A DNA stretch of 64,000 bases from Coix lacryma-jobi var. lacryma-jobi (taxonomy: Eukaryota > Streptophyta > Magnoliopsida > Poales > Poaceae). The translations under genes were made by a program, and so were the position numbers. Below the pieces are notes generated by a model. The model was not told the DNA's origin and searched no databases. It was given only the letters and a program-made list of their open reading frames with translations. The stretch lies in NCBI GenBank assembly GCA_009763385.1, contig CM019826.1, forward strand, positions 67,287,201 to 67,351,200, read 5' to 3'. Below, in pieces: positions 44,632-56,794 of the stretch. Position 1 is the first letter of the stretch. Every line of letters begins with the position of its first letter.

Positions 44632-45429
44632 CTGTAGCAGGATTATCATGATAACATAAGCATAGGTCTTCCAACTCGAGCAATGAATCCATAAAGGGTG
44701 GAAGTAATGCAAAAAGGAAAGAAAGCATTATGCCATGATATGTATATGTATGAAAACGTTCCGTACGTCCTTTCTACTACATAAGAACTATGCGGTGGCA
44801 AACCACGATACTCTCATACGTTAACTATTTCGTTCTAACGGTGCGTAGTTAGTGTACCTGCAGAAGATCCATTTCAGCCCTGCCCCACAGTATGATAATC
44901 ATGCATTGCTGAAATTTAAATCTAGATACTCACCTAGGTGTACACCCCGTATACACGTAAGCAGTATATGCACCCATTTAACAGTATCACCCCCGTTACC
45001 GCGTACCTTCCCCCGCATTCGTGTGTTGACGTACGCAGGTTTCAGTCTCAACTAACACTCCCCTAGGTCGACGGTTGTTCGACCATGCTCTCACAACTTT
45101 CCTTACCTTGGCGTAGAGGCAACTGATCCATACATTACCATTCCGAAGAATAGCACCCATACAATTTCACCCTTGCCGTATGGACGACAGAATAAACGAA
45201 AATCAAGTATGATGCAAGACCCCTCCAAGTTAGTACTTAAATAAGCCACCTGAGATCCTATGGGCATAAAGGATATGACCACTGGCACACTTATATATAT
45301 TTTTTAAAATTTTTCCTTCTACACCGACTTTGTGAATGTTTGAAAATAATTTTTGGACTCCAAATTATTTTTATTACCAAATTTTTAGTCCTATGAACAG
45401 TACCCGCTGAATTATGCTCCGATGCCAGC
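44632..45429 (-). other. CV3 leader with candidate intron (45106-44632) and PBS
   Basis: On minus the PBS TGGCATCGGAGC is at 45427-45416. The block near 45170-45107 matches the CV1 leader (short frame GEIVWVLFFGMVMYGS and then ASTPR) and is followed by CCAAGGTAAGG. That donor and the CAG before ORF1 give a 475-nt interval, against 476 nt in CV1. No other gene is seen. Confidence 0.5.
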
Positions 45430-48400
45430 TGTAACAGAACCGACCAATTTATAAGAGCACAAGTACGAAATTCTCCGCCGAGGCAGTAAATTTGTGGCAC
45501 TTGAGCCCCTATAAACCCGGTAGTCCGTGAAATCACGAAGGATTTCAAACTTTCCAACATCAACAACATAGGATCGTAATATTCAGCATCGACCGTCACA
45601 CGACAGAGATTACATAAATAGTTCGGAGTAGCAACTTAGTTATTACAAACCAGGTTTGAAAACAGTAGCGGAAGCTTAACTTGAAACGTTGTTCCGAAAT
45701 TCACACACACACACTTAGTGATTACAGTGCCATTTAGTAGTCATCCTTAACATAGCAAAAGATACGAACAGAAGAGGTCATTGCCCGGGACCTAGATATC
45801 ACCCGAGGCTGGAAAGAGACAATTGATGCAATAACCATGGAAGACCTGGCCATCTGCAACAACAAAGGGTAGAACCCTGAGTACGAGAAGGTACTCAGCT
45901 AGACTTACCCCCCTTAAACCAGAAATAAGTTGACCTCAAGGAGTATGCAAGGCTAGTATATAGTGGAGGCTGGTAATAGACCACATTTTTGCATAAAAGC
46001 CATTTGTTAATTAAGTAGTTCTCCTGCCCTTTAGCTGTCAATTTAAATGGTAATTATCCTATTTACTAGATTAGCAAACTGCACTATAACAAACATGGTA
46101 GTGATCCAACGATCACCAAAAATGTAACAAACAGACCGAGTGACCATTTCCAAAAGTATCATGATAGCTGTCTCGTGTTCCACATTTTTCAGTATCAAGG
46201 TCGATCAGCGTTCGAGTCAAGTGCTCACTATCCAGGAGCGATGGCGATTATAATCGATTCCTAACCAGCTGGTGATTTATTTCCCACACAAACCACACCC
46301 ACCCGTCGGTGAGCTACAGATGACCACAACATTGTTCCAGGAGTCGCGGTTTCAACCGCCACCATCACACCCGGAGGCAAGCCCGACTGCCAAGGAGTTG
46401 GACTTAACCACCATCACCCGGGTCTTACTATTCGCGCCCCCGCGTCCCACTAACTCTCCACCGTGGCTTCGGCTGATGCGTAGGACCTGAGAGCCGGCCT
46501 GGAACAATGAGCGGCTTCGCGGTCGGAACGAGTTATCCTTCCAGCTAAATGTGGGACATGCGTTCAACATGACAAGAAGTCTATCTTACAAGATACTGAT
46601 TCCCATAAAACACGGCTAGAAATACTGTAGCATACACTACAGGAATCTGCCGATCTCCATTTTCCACAACACTCAGTTATCCCACTTAATGGAAATATCC
46701 GGTTAATCGGTCAAGTAACCACCTATTACTCGCGGGTAACATGAAGGTTGCCCGACTTCTACCGGTCTAAGCAATTCTAAGCATAACTCGGACCTGATTC
46801 TATATAGGTATCAAGGATAATATTTCAAGATAACAAGGTATGAATAGTGATGCATCAACGGTATCAAACAACTCCTATACTTAATGCAACAAACATAACA
46901 GATTAAGTTAATTAAAACTGTAGGTAGTTAGAAATGCTCCGGGGCTTGCCTTTCTCGAAGGTGCTCGGTTGGTGATTCGGGCACTCCGGAAGTTCTTCTT
47001 CAAACTCTTCCCCGATAGCTCCTGGTTCCTGCTCCTGGGGCTGCTCCTCGTTTTCCTCTGCTATCACTGTCTCTTCTACCGAACCTGTTATGATGCATAT
47101 GCGAGAATGAATGGATGATACATGGGCATAGAAAATGCATTGCAATTGAATTGACCGAATAGGCGCATATTTCCTCTCCGGTAGAGTACAACATTCTATT
47201 TAGAGAGAAGCTACACCACTCATGCAAAATACAGTCAACATGCATACACTGAAAAGACTATTTTTTTCTCTGCTGGTTTCCACATAAAAGAGACACAAAA
47301 GCTTAATTTAATAACTAATTAACCTACTAAAACAAGCTATAACTGCACATATAGCTAACAGTCTCAGAAAAATCTACAAAAATTACTGTAGGTTCCTAAC
47401 AGAAATAAAGCATACTGTACAAATTTCAGGACAATTGCATATCTACATAATTCTGTATGAAAAAGACAAATATCAGGGTGAAAAGATACTTTGAACTACA
47501 CCCTATCTTAAAAAGTGTCAAACAACAAATTTCATATTTTTGTTTAGAGCTTTTAGCATAAGAGCAGTCTATAAAAATTATGAGACTCAAATTCCATATA
47601 TTTTAATTACTACAAATTATACCAAAAAACAGCATTTAATTAATTTAAAGGTTAACTTCAAATTATTTCACAACCAAACAGTAGTTATAATTTTTCTGTG
47701 ACTCTACATCACCTACACAGTTCATCAAAACAAATCTCATATTTTTCTGAGCAAAACATGATTTATTATACATTAAACAAGATATCAGCCTAAACATAAA
47801 TTAATTACTACTGCACATAAAAATTATCATAACAGAGCATATTATATTTTTCATGTACAGATCTCATCAAAACAAACTTAACAAAATTGGTTTCACATTT
47901 ATTGGATTAACAGAACACAAGTTATGATTTAAACAAGCATTATCAGCATTTCTGAAAAACATATATTCAAAAACACTAAACCCTAACTGCTACATGCACC
48001 CGACACAACTGCACCCAAGCGGCTGACAACCGGGGCCCGTGGTCAAAGAGACCCCACCTGTCACACACACAGAAAACAGAGGAGGAGTTGACCTCGCCGG
48101 AGCTCGCCGACGGCGGCTCCTCCGGCGAAACCATCACCACCTACGACTCTACTCAACCACCCGCGTCGAACGGTACCACTCTCGACCCTAGCGACACTAC
48201 GGATCGAGCACGACACCGGCAATGGCGGTCACGGCGGCGCGGGCTCATCACGCCGGCCGATTCCGACCACGGCGAGGCTAACCAAACCAACTCCTTTTCG
48301 CACTCCTCTGGCCCTAACAACTAGCGCAAGGCGAACGCGAACGGATTCGCTCGCGACACAGCGGGACCACGCCATGCCATCTCCGGCAACACATGGCGGA

Positions 48401-49602
48401 CGACGGCGACGGCGACCGAGGCAACCAAACCCTAATCGGCTAAACCGACTTCACTACTCTCTTCCTGGATGCTCACTGACTCGCGAACGCTAGCTAGAAC
48501 ATCTTGGAACCCACGGAAAGGGAGTCGACCACGGCGGACCGAGCTCGGCGGTCATGGCGGCCATGGCGGGAGCTCGTCCCGCGGCTTACCTAGGCACTTC
48601 TAGCAAGAGAGCTGGCTACGGCAGCGAAAGAAGCAGGAGCGAAGGCGAGGTTGGCGGTGCGTTTTTTTGCGGGCGAATGCGCGGCGAGACGACGGCGGAC
48701 GGCGGCTTTCCCCTTTTCGCCCGCGCGGTCGCCGGCGAGAGCGCAAGGCGAAGCAGAGAGGGAGAATGGGCGCGTCTGGGAGGAGGAAGGCGTGCGCGGG
48801 CGGTCAAGGCTCGCCACGCCGCGCGCGCTGGCTGGCTCGGTGGAATCGAACGCCACGCGGCGTTCTTCCCTGCGCGCGGTCGGCCACTGAAGCCGACTGA
48901 TTCAAACTGAATCGGGCGATTCAGTTGGCTAATGGCCGACTGACGGCCCATTTCAAACGCGATTAACTCACTAACCATTCCATCAAACGCTAAACCAACT
49001 GCACCATTGGTTAGAGCTATACACCGACTGCAACTTTGGTTATAAGATTGACCACTGGTTCGGCTTGGGTTGGCTCAGATCGATGCCAAACATGGCCTGA
49101 CCGAACTGGTTTTCAGATTTAGGACTTAGGAAATTTCCAAGTCTAAAACCCTTCCAATTCTGTCTTGTGGACCCTAAAACACCATGCTAAACCCATTTTC
49201 ATGAGTTGGTCCTTAAACAACTTTTGTTCTATACTAAATTCTACACACTTTTGCTTAAGGGCCCACAGCCATGCAAAGCTTCTATCGAGGAGGTCTTTGT
49301 TAGTCAAACAAAAGGACTTTAGAGGCTCTATAGGGTTGACTAGGGTTTAACTACTTGATTAGGCAAAATGTCCAGCATAAACATGCCTTCATTTTGACTC
49401 TCAACAAGGTTAGATGGTTAGAAAGACTTAACCACTCCAAAGCAAGACAAGCAACACTTCATCAAAGCAACTTATAAGCAAGCAAGCACATGAAATGACA
49501 TTTTATGTGAGAAAAAGAATAACATATGAATGCTTCATGATCATGAGATGATTATGCATGATGAGAAATGATGTCATGCTAGCTTAAACCAGAGGTGTTA
49601 CA
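45430..49602 (-). repeat. CV3 5' LTR (complete, 4173 bp)
   Basis: It starts on minus TGTAACACCTCTGGTTTAAGC at 49602 and ends GTTCTGTTACA at 45430. It carries the donor cassette (45908-45854), the block AATCGATTATAATCGCC shared with CV1 near 46240, and the acidic segment at 46950-47084. A GC-rich block (48080-48900) gives chance open frames. No gene. Confidence 0.93.
46950..47084 (-). other. Acidic exon-like segment in CV3 5' LTR
   Basis: On minus, aacag| (AG at 47086-47085) precedes 135 nt encoding SVEETVIAEENEEQPQEQEP ... ELPECPNHQPSTFEKGKPR, with AG|GCAAGCCCC at the far edge and phase 1 at both ends. A GC donor followed by AAGC fits the rarer GC-AG intron class. Protein-level likeness to CV1 with changed third positions supports a coding role. 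Confidence 0.45.
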
Positions 49603-49617
49603 GGGAGGAGTTCGAAA

Positions 49618-51156
49618 TGGCCAGGGAAACAGGGGGATGAGGGGAGAGCGCCACAGCTAGGGACCGACGCGTCGCCAGTGAGACGGCGACGGTGGTTCCG
49701 CCTGCTGAGGAGATTGTGCAACCCTCGGGAGCGAGGATGTCACCCCAGAATCTGAAGTCCCGGGCCCCAGGCCCGAGTGGTGACACAGCCGCACCCCCCA
49801 CTTCCGGAGAAGGAGAGGGAGAGACGAGGAGGAGTTGGGCCTCGAGGCCCTCGAAAGACTTGAGCTGAGCTGCAAGAGAAAAAGAGGCGCCTGGATCAGC
49901 TTGAGAGGCATAACCGATTGCGCTCGATCAGACAAAGGGCAGGCGAGGCCAGGGAACAGCTTCGCCGAATGGAGGAATCCCTCGCTGCGGCTGAAGCCGA
50001 AGCCGAAGGGTGGAATGATGAGGAAATGCCCCCGCCGCAAGAGGGGAACGAGGAGCAGGATCAAGACAACCTTCGTCGCCATCCACCACCCCCACCACCA
50101 CCAATTCACCCAGAACCACATCCTATGAGGCCACCAAACTTTCGCCAACTCTACCCAGATGAGAGAGAGCCAAACCTTCGCAACCAACGAAGACCTCAAC
50201 AACACCAAATGCCCTATGACCCAAAGTCACCACTCTCCCAAATACTCCAAACCCAACCCTGGCCACCATGCTATAATCCACAAAACCTACCCCGCTACGA
50301 CGGGCTTTCCGACCCTCGCCAATTCATAATGAGCTATGAAGCAGCAGTTGCCGCAGCAGGCGGAGATGAATCAACAATGGCAAAGTCTTTTGTCATCATC
50401 CTGCGAGACATTGCACAAACCTGGTACAGCAACCTCCGCCCCGGAACTGTGGATTCCTGGGCCAATCTCAGAGACAGGCTCTGTACAAACTTCAAAGGCA
50501 TTACACCAGCCCCATCAAACCCCATTGAGTTGTTCAACTGCAAACAAGAAGAGCGCGAACCACTTCAAGATTATTGGCGGAGGTTCATCCAAATCAGAGC
50601 AAGAACCCCGGGAATATCCGACGAGGCTGTCATCCTCGCTGCAGTCAGTGGCCTGCGCCCAGGCCCATGCTCTTCGAAATTTGCCAGGAAGCCGGCAAAC
50701 ACAATCGAGGAATTACACGAGACAATGGAAAGATACTGTAGAGCAGACATGGACTTCAGAGCGAAGTCCGATGCTCGGAGGTCACAGCAGAAGCCGCAGC
50801 CGAGGCTTCAACCAAGAGAAAACAACCCTCGCCAAGAACAAAGCAACATCGGTGCCATCAACAAACCAGTACACTATGAAGACCAAGGACGGGGCACTCA
50901 ACCTCCGAACAACCAAAACCCCCAAGGTTTGCCAACCCCGCCAGATCAACGGAACCAGCAAAAAGACCCCGCGAAAATGTATTGTCATTTCTGTGGTCTT
51001 GGAAAGGGGCACACCACCAAACAATGCGAATGCTTCGCCAAGGGGAAAGAGTTCCAGGAGTCCAAAAGAGCCGCTTCGGCAGACAACCGAACCATCAACC
51101 ACACCAGGAAACCAAACTTCCACCCACCAAATCCCCCATACCACTATACCCCATAA
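49618..51156 (+). pseudogene. gag: Tat gag
   Basis: The main open part runs from 49870 to 51156. The likely N-terminus (ATG at 49618, MARETGG) is broken by a stop. A coiled, charged region (RQRAGEAREQLRRMEESL) is followed by a proline-rich stretch, the gag core (YDGLSDPRQFIMSYEAAV, IAQTWYSNLRPGTVDSWANL, DYWRRFIQIR) and a CCHC-like knuckle, CHFCGLGKGHTTKQC (near 50985-51030). The core is typical of Tat gag. The 310 bases before it (49608-49917) hold only this N-terminal remnant. Confidence 0.85.
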
Positions 51157-52010
51157 ACTACGGCCTACCTTCGCAACAACCTATCTACACACCACCCACT
51201 CTACAACCAAACCTCTTATCAGCCAACCACCATCCCACAACGCCAAAATCCACCATACACAGTCACATACCCAACAACCCCCCAAACCCAAACCCCAACT
51301 ACCCAACAAGTCAACAATGCTCTACCGCCACCACCACCAATACCCGCTTTACCAGCGCCTCAACCTGTCAAATCCGAAACCCAGAGCCAAACGACCATCA
51401 ACAACCCAACATCAACCTTCGGTGTAATACTAGCTATCACCGGAGGTTCAAATGAAGACCATGGCAACAAGCGGCAGAGAAAAGAACATGCCAGACGGGT
51501 GCACCATGTAGCCGTCGAAGGACCACACAAATTTGGTCGTTGGTCCCACATTCCCATAACCTTCGACTCCAGTGATATGAAGTTGAGAGATTACCCTCAT
51601 ACCGACGCCATGGTGATCGAGACCAATCTAGCAGGGTGGACTGTCACTAAAATTCTGGTCGACACAGGAAGCTCCGCAGACATCCTGTTCGCCTCAACCT
51701 TCGACAGCATGAAGCTTGATAGGAACCTCCTACAACCTGCTGACAACCCTTTATACGGCTTCGGCGGTCAACAAGTGAGAGCCATCGGGAAAATTTCTTG
51801 CCCGTGACCTTCGGCGACCAGATCAACTGCAGAACCGAGCATTTAACCTTCGACGTGGTCGACATGTTCTATCCGTACAATGCCATATTTGGCCGAGGGG
51901 TAACCAACACATTCAACGCAGTCATCCACCCCGCTTACCTCTGCATGAAGCTTCCGCTCGAAGGGAGTGGTCGCAGTATATGGAGACCAAGACATTGCAA
52001 GGGCAGCTGA
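51157..52010 (+). pseudogene. Tat protease region, frameshifted
   Basis: After a stop or frame break near 51155, a Pro/Thr-rich linker leads to FGVILAITGGSNEDHGNKRQ, then ITFDSSDMKLRDYPH, and the protease site VDTGSSADILF near 51658-51690. Another break near 51800 shifts the rest (VVDMFYPYNAIFGRG, near 51860-51900) to a different frame. The motif order is that of Tat proteases. Confidence 0.82.
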
Positions 52011-52638
52011 GGGAACAGTAGCACCAGGGCAACGTAATGTCCACAACCTGTCGAAGCCTCAAGCTACAAACCTCAATGACGAAGGTGAGGTGTGCACTGA
52101 CAAAATAAAGGTGTCACCCAAGGAAGAAGAAACCAAACAAGTGCAACTCTTCGAGGGTAACGCCGAAAGAAAGGTGTTCATCTCAGCCAACCTAGCCCCC
52201 CAATCAGAAAGCGACCTCGTCACTTTCCTCAAAGGAAACTCCGACACCTTCGCCTGGTCCGCGGAAGACTTAAGAGGAGTGAACAGAACCCTGATAGAGC
52301 ACAGCCTAAACATCAAGCCGGGCTATCGCCCGGTCAAACAAAAGCTTCGCAAAATGTCAGAAGAAAGGAAAGAGGCAGCGAGGGCTGAGGTAAAAAGGCT
52401 TTTGGACGCAGGCGTCATCCGCCCGGTCAAGTACCCAACATGGCTCTCAAACGTGGTACTAGTACAGAAAAAGAACAAGAAATGGCGAATGTGCGTAGAT
52501 TTCACGTGCCTGAACAAGGCTTGCCCGAAGGATGATTTTCCCCTCCCCAACATAAGCACCTTGGTTGACAGAGCAGCCGGCTGCCAAATGCTATCTCTAC
52601 TCGACTGCTTTTCGGGACCACCAGATTTGGATGAATGA
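51967..52638 (+). pseudogene. Tat reverse transcriptase, first part
   Basis: Reads FISANLAPQSESDLVTFLKG, FAWSAEDLRGVNRTLIEHSL, IRPVKYPTWLSNVVLVQKKN, CVDFTCLNKACPKDDFPLP and LSLLDCFSG. The palm continues in another frame from about 52612 (QIWMNEEDEEKTSFITP). Confidence 0.85.
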
Positions 52639-53101
52639 AGAAGATGAGGAGAAAACAAGTTTCATCACACCTTCGGGAACTTTTTGTTTTCGGAGAATGG
52701 CAGAAGGCCTAAGAAACGCGGGTTCAACCTTCGCTCGTATGACATCCGAGGTCTTCAAAGATGAACACTCCGTCTCCGCTTATGTTGATGACCTGGTTGT
52801 CCAAAGCGAGTTAAAAGAAAACCACATTTCGGACCTGTCGAGAGTGTTCAGCAACCTCCGGTGCGCTGGATTAAAGCTGAACCCCGAAAAATGTGTTTTC
52901 GGGGTAAGTGAAGGAAAACTGCTGGGTTGTATCGTCTCTGCAAGGGGAATTGAAGCTAACCCCGACAAGATTGATGCTATCATCAACATGGAACCCCCGA
53001 CAACCAAAAAAGCAGCCCAGCGCTTATCAGGCCGATTAGCAGCTCTCAGCAGATTCATTTCCAGATCAGCTGAGCGAGGGTTACCTTCTTCGAAACTTTG
53101 A
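52612..53101 (+). pseudogene. Tat reverse transcriptase, second part
   Basis: Holds FRRMAEGLRNAGSTFARM and the catalytic YVDD (near 52785), then LKLNPEKCVFGVSEGKLLGC and the connection QRLSGRLAALSRFISRSAER. It breaks at 53100, with homology going on in the next frame. Confidence 0.85.
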
Positions 53102-54339
53102 GAAGCACTGCACCATTCAACTGGGGACCCCGGCAGCAGAAAGCCTTCGAAGACTTGAAGAAGTATCTCACCAGCTTGACTGTTTTAACCAGCCCAAGCA
53201 AAGGGGACTTGTTACTGCTGTACGTCGCAGCCTCGCCTCACGCAGCGAGCGCAGTCTTAATCAAAGAGTTGCACGAGAACAACAAAACCAGGCAAGCCCC
53301 AATCTACTACGTATCAGAAACCCTCGAAGGGCCTAAACGAAATTACTCAGAGCTCGAGAAGATAGCGTACGCAGTGGTCATGGCATCAAGAAAGCTCAAG
53401 CACTATTTTCAAGCATACGAAATCCATGTACCCTCGGCTTTTCCCCTCGAGAACATTTTCAAAAACAACGAGGCAGTCGGAAGAATAGCTAAATGGGCAG
53501 TTGAACTCAACAGCTACGCCCTAACCTTCGTCGGTCGAACAACAATCAAATCCCAGGCGCTAGCAGATTTCATAGCAGAATGGACCCCAGACCCTCGCAA
53601 AGATGAACCTCACCAAGACCCATTTTGGACTGTGTATGTTGACGGAGCCTGGGGTGCAACCGGCGCAGGGGCCTCGGCCATTCTAGTCTCGCCATCCGGA
53701 TCTAAGCTAAGATACGCAAGAAGACTTGACTTCAAATGTACAAACAACTCCGCAGAATACGAAGCTGTGATACTCGCTCTCTCAAGGCTTCGGTCACTGT
53801 CAGTCCGAAGGGCAGTCATCTACACAGACTCACAGGTCATCGCGGGGCACATTGAGAAAAATTACAAGGCCAAAGATCCAGAGCTGCAAAAGTACTTTCA
53901 ACATGTCCGAAGGTTAGAGTCCTTCTTCCTCGGCATATCAGTAAAGGCAATACCAAGGTCAGAAAATAGCGAAGCAGACTGCCTAGCTAAAGCAGCAGCA
54001 CAACAATTACACCTACCGCCCGATGTTTTCCACGAAGTTGCGACCCAATCAGCTTTTGAAACCTTCGAAAAGAACGCCAAGTTGATCAATGCAATCCAGA
54101 GTGAGGACTGGAGGGCACCTATCATAGCCTACATCAAGGGGCTCCACGAACCAGACTCCAAAGAAGAAGAAAACAGGCTAAAACAAAGAGCACGAGGGTA
54201 TAAGATTGTGGACAACATTCTGTACAAAGCTTCAGTAACCTCGCCCTGGCTCAAATGCGTCCCACAGTCGAAGGAAATGACATTCTTAAGCTTATCCATG
54301 AAGGCATCTGTGGTTCACACAACGGCCCAAGGGCATTAG
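53098..54339 (+). pseudogene. Tat RNase H pair (gypsy RNase H plus second, archaeal-type RNase H)
   Basis: The first part is the gypsy RNase H or its degenerate form (LLLYVAASPHAASAVLI, PIYYVSETLEGPKRNYSELE). A tether follows (WAVELNSYALTF, SQALADFIAEW), and then a second RNase H (WTVYVDGAWGATGAGASAIL, CTNNSAEYEAVILAL, IYTDSQVIAGHI, SENSEADCLAKAA) with the D-E-D-D type acidic residues visible. A second RNase H acquired after the first is a known Tat trait. The frame ends at 54339 out of register with integrase, which overlaps from 54255. Confidence 0.87.
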
Positions 54340-55328
54340 TTGGAAAAGCCTTCCGGCAAGGTTTCTACTGGCCAACGGCGCTAAAGGATGCAGAAAACAT
54401 CGTCAAACAATGCGAAGGTTGCCAACTAACAGCAAAAAACCAAAACGCCCCAGGGGCTCCTACGACGCTTATATGCCCAACATGGCCTCTGCAAAGGTGG
54501 GCAATGGACCTCGTGGGCCCACTACCGACAGCTCCAGGAAACCTTCGCTACGCGGTGGTAGCCGTGGAATACTTCACAAAGTGGATTGAAACAAGACCAT
54601 TGTCTTCCATCACCTCCCTCGCAGTGAAAAAGTTTTTCTGGCAACAAATAGTTTGTCGATTCGGCGTCCCCAAACATCTCACCGTCGATAATGGCACCCA
54701 GTTTGACTGCGAAGTTTTCAAAGAATTCTGCGCACAAATCGGTACAATCTTATGCTTCGCTTCAGTTCGGCACCCTCAATCCAACGGCTTAGTTGAAAGA
54801 GCTAATGCAACAATTTTCCAAGCCATATCCAAGAAATTGCAAGGCAGGCCTAAGGGAAAATGGGCGGAAGAGCTAACCTCGGTCACTTGGTCTCACAACA
54901 CCTCGGAGTGCAGAGCAACCAAATTCACACCTTTCAAGCTCCTGTTTGGGGAAGAGGCTGTGCTACCAGAAGAACTGAAGCACGAATCACCGAGAACAAC
55001 CCTCGAACCAATAGAAAAAAGCCAGCTGCTCAACAAAGATTTACTCGAAGAAGCAAGATGCAACGCAGTGCACAACCTTCGCAAGTATCAAGAAGAAACC
55101 AAAAAATGGAGAGATAAAAAGGTCAGAATCAAAGACTTGCAGAAGGGTGACCTCGTCCTCATCCGGAAACAAAACGCCGGCATGGCGGGGAAGTTCCAGC
55201 CAAAGTGGACCGGTCCATACCTGATATCAGAATGCAATCGCCCTGGCTCTTTCCACCTCTCTGACAGCGAGGGAAACATCCTGCCTCATACCTGGAACAT
55301 CGACGACCTTCGCAAATACTACCCATAG
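54255..55328 (+). pseudogene. Tat integrase
   Basis: This open frame has the HHCC region (HEGICGSH ... CEGC), catalytic Asp in WAMDLVGPLP and TVDNGTQF, Glu in GLVERANATI, and the C-terminal region KFQPKWTGPYLISECN ending at HTWNIDDLRKYYP. The catalytic set is complete; only its link to the upstream part is broken. Confidence 0.88.
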
Positions 55329-55613
55329 CGGAGCCTTAGCGAGCCCTCGCATTATGTAATTTGTTGTTTCTTCCATTTTCTATGAATGTAACAAACAAAA
55401 GGAGCTGCACTCTTTTCCTTACGAAGGGGCGTAAGGTTTTTAACGAGGCAGTATCCAAACCCTTAATACAGGCTAGAACCCCCAAAAAAGTAAAATCTCC
55501 AAGTTATTACTTTTACTAGCAAACATCGAAAAAGCACTTCTTTTTCAAAGAGCGCTACAATCGATGGAAACCCGCTAAGATTGCTTCGAAAAACAACCTT
55601 TTTTCTTTTCAAA
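55329..55613 (+). other. Spacer after Tat pol
   Basis: This 285-nt non-coding stretch lies between integrase and the repeat arrays. It holds the words acgaggcagta and caaaaaagta but no gene. Confidence 0.5.
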
Positions 55614-56030
55614 GCAAACTTCACCTCCACCTAAGATAAGGGGAGGCGCGAAGTCCAAAAAAGTCGAGCACCCTCGCAAACACGCCAGGGGCTCGCAAAA
55701 GCAAACTTCACCTCCACCTAAGATAAGGGGAGGCGCGAAGTCCAAAAAAGTCGAGCACCCTCGCAAAACACGCCAGGGGCTCGCAAAAGCAAACTTCACC
55801 TCCACCTAAGATAAGGGGAGGCGCGAAGTCCAAAAAAGTCGAGCACCCTCGCAAACACGCCAGGGGCTCGCAAAAGCAAACTTCACCTCCACCTAAGATA
55901 AGGGGAGGCGCGAAGTCCAAAAAAGTCGAACACCCTCGCAAAACACGCCAGGGGCTCGCAAGAAGCAAACTTCACCTCCACCTAAGATAGGGGGAGGCAG
56001 AAGCCCAATAAGTCGAAACACCCTCGCAAA
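55614..56030 (+). repeat. Tandem array, unit 87-89 bp, about 4.8 copies
   Basis: Copies start at 55614, 55701, 55789, 55876 and 55965 (gcaaacttcacctcc...). Each has the purine-rich core aagataaggggaggcgcgaag and the end cacgccaggggctcgc. The first four copies are nearly identical, so they spread recently. Minus-strand open frames here are repeat translations only. Confidence 0.9.
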
Positions 56031-56640
56031 ACGCGAGCCTCGCTAAAAAGAAGGAGGGCGCACGTTTTTACAAAACAGATGTCTAAATGAAACGCGAGCC
56101 TCGCTAAAGAAAGGGGGGCGTCGCTGTTTTTTACAAAACATCTCAGTAAGTGAGACGCGAGCCTCGCAAAAGAAAGGGGGCGTCGCTGTTTTTACAAAAA
56201 CATCTCAGTATAGTGAAACGCGAGCCTCGCTAAAAAGAAAGGGGGCGTCGCTGTTTTTACAAAACAGCTGTCTAATGAAACGCGAGCCTCGCTAAAAAGA
56301 AAGGGGGCGTCGCTGTTTTTTACAAAACAGCTGTCTAATGAAACGCGAGCCTCGCTAAAAAGAAGGGGGGGCGTCGCTGTTTTTTACAAAACAGCTGTCT
56401 AATGAAACGCGAGCCTCGCTAAAAAGAAAGGGGGCGTCGCTGTTTTTTACAAAACAGCTGTCTAATGAAACGCGAGCCTCGCTAAAAAGAAAGGGGGCGT
56501 CGCTGTTTTTTACAAAACATCCCAGTTCAACGAAACGCGAGCCTCGCTAAAAAGAAAGGGGGCGTCGCTGTTTTTACTAAAACATCTCAGTTTAACGAAA
56601 CGCGAGCCTCGCTATTCGCTTTCTGAGCTAAACATTGCAT
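56031..56640 (+). repeat. Tandem array, unit 61-65 bp, nine full copies and one partial
   Basis: Copies start at 56031, 56092, 56155, 56218, 56280, 56343, 56407, 56470, 56535 and 56600 (acgcgagcctcgct). Each full unit holds a purine run like AAAAAGAAAGGGGG followed by cgtcgctgtttttacaaaac. The array sits between pol and the antisense ORFs. Confidence 0.9.
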
Positions 56641-56794
56641 ACAACAAAACAACGCAGTGCCGGACAGCCAGCGAGCCTTGTCAATATCCGATAACGAATA
56701 AGGAATCGTAGCGACATAAAACCAACATTCAGTGTTCCCGTTCATTTACAAAATAGCTTCACAACGACAAACAAATCATGAAAAATTACAAAAA

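Larger units (their letters stand above)
20752..49602 (-). mobile_element. Chromovirus CV3, minus strand, with CV2 nested in its 3' LTR
   Basis: On the minus strand the 5' LTR is 45430-49602 and the 3' LTR is 20752-21704 plus 35541-38773. The TSD gggag is perfect. The outer ends (TGTAACACCTCTGG at the start, GGTTCTGTTACA at the end) relate it to CV1. Internal parts in minus order: PBS 45427-45416, leader, ORF1 44631-43542, gag from 43223, pol to 38786, PPT 38790-38774. ORF1, gag and pol each carry frameshifts. Confidence 0.93.

Noticed and set aside
49918..51427. Overlapping second frame on Tat gag (50336-51427) as a separate gene
   Set aside because: Low-complexity Thr/Pro/Gln/Asn composition and no domain; the gag core and knuckle are in the other frame.
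55575..55968. Minus-strand open frames with repeated FLDFAPPLILGGGEVCF-like words
   Set aside because: They only reflect the 88-bp tandem repeat.
55614..56640. CRISPR-like array
   Set aside because: The units are direct tandem repeats without variable spacers, in a plant retrotransposon.
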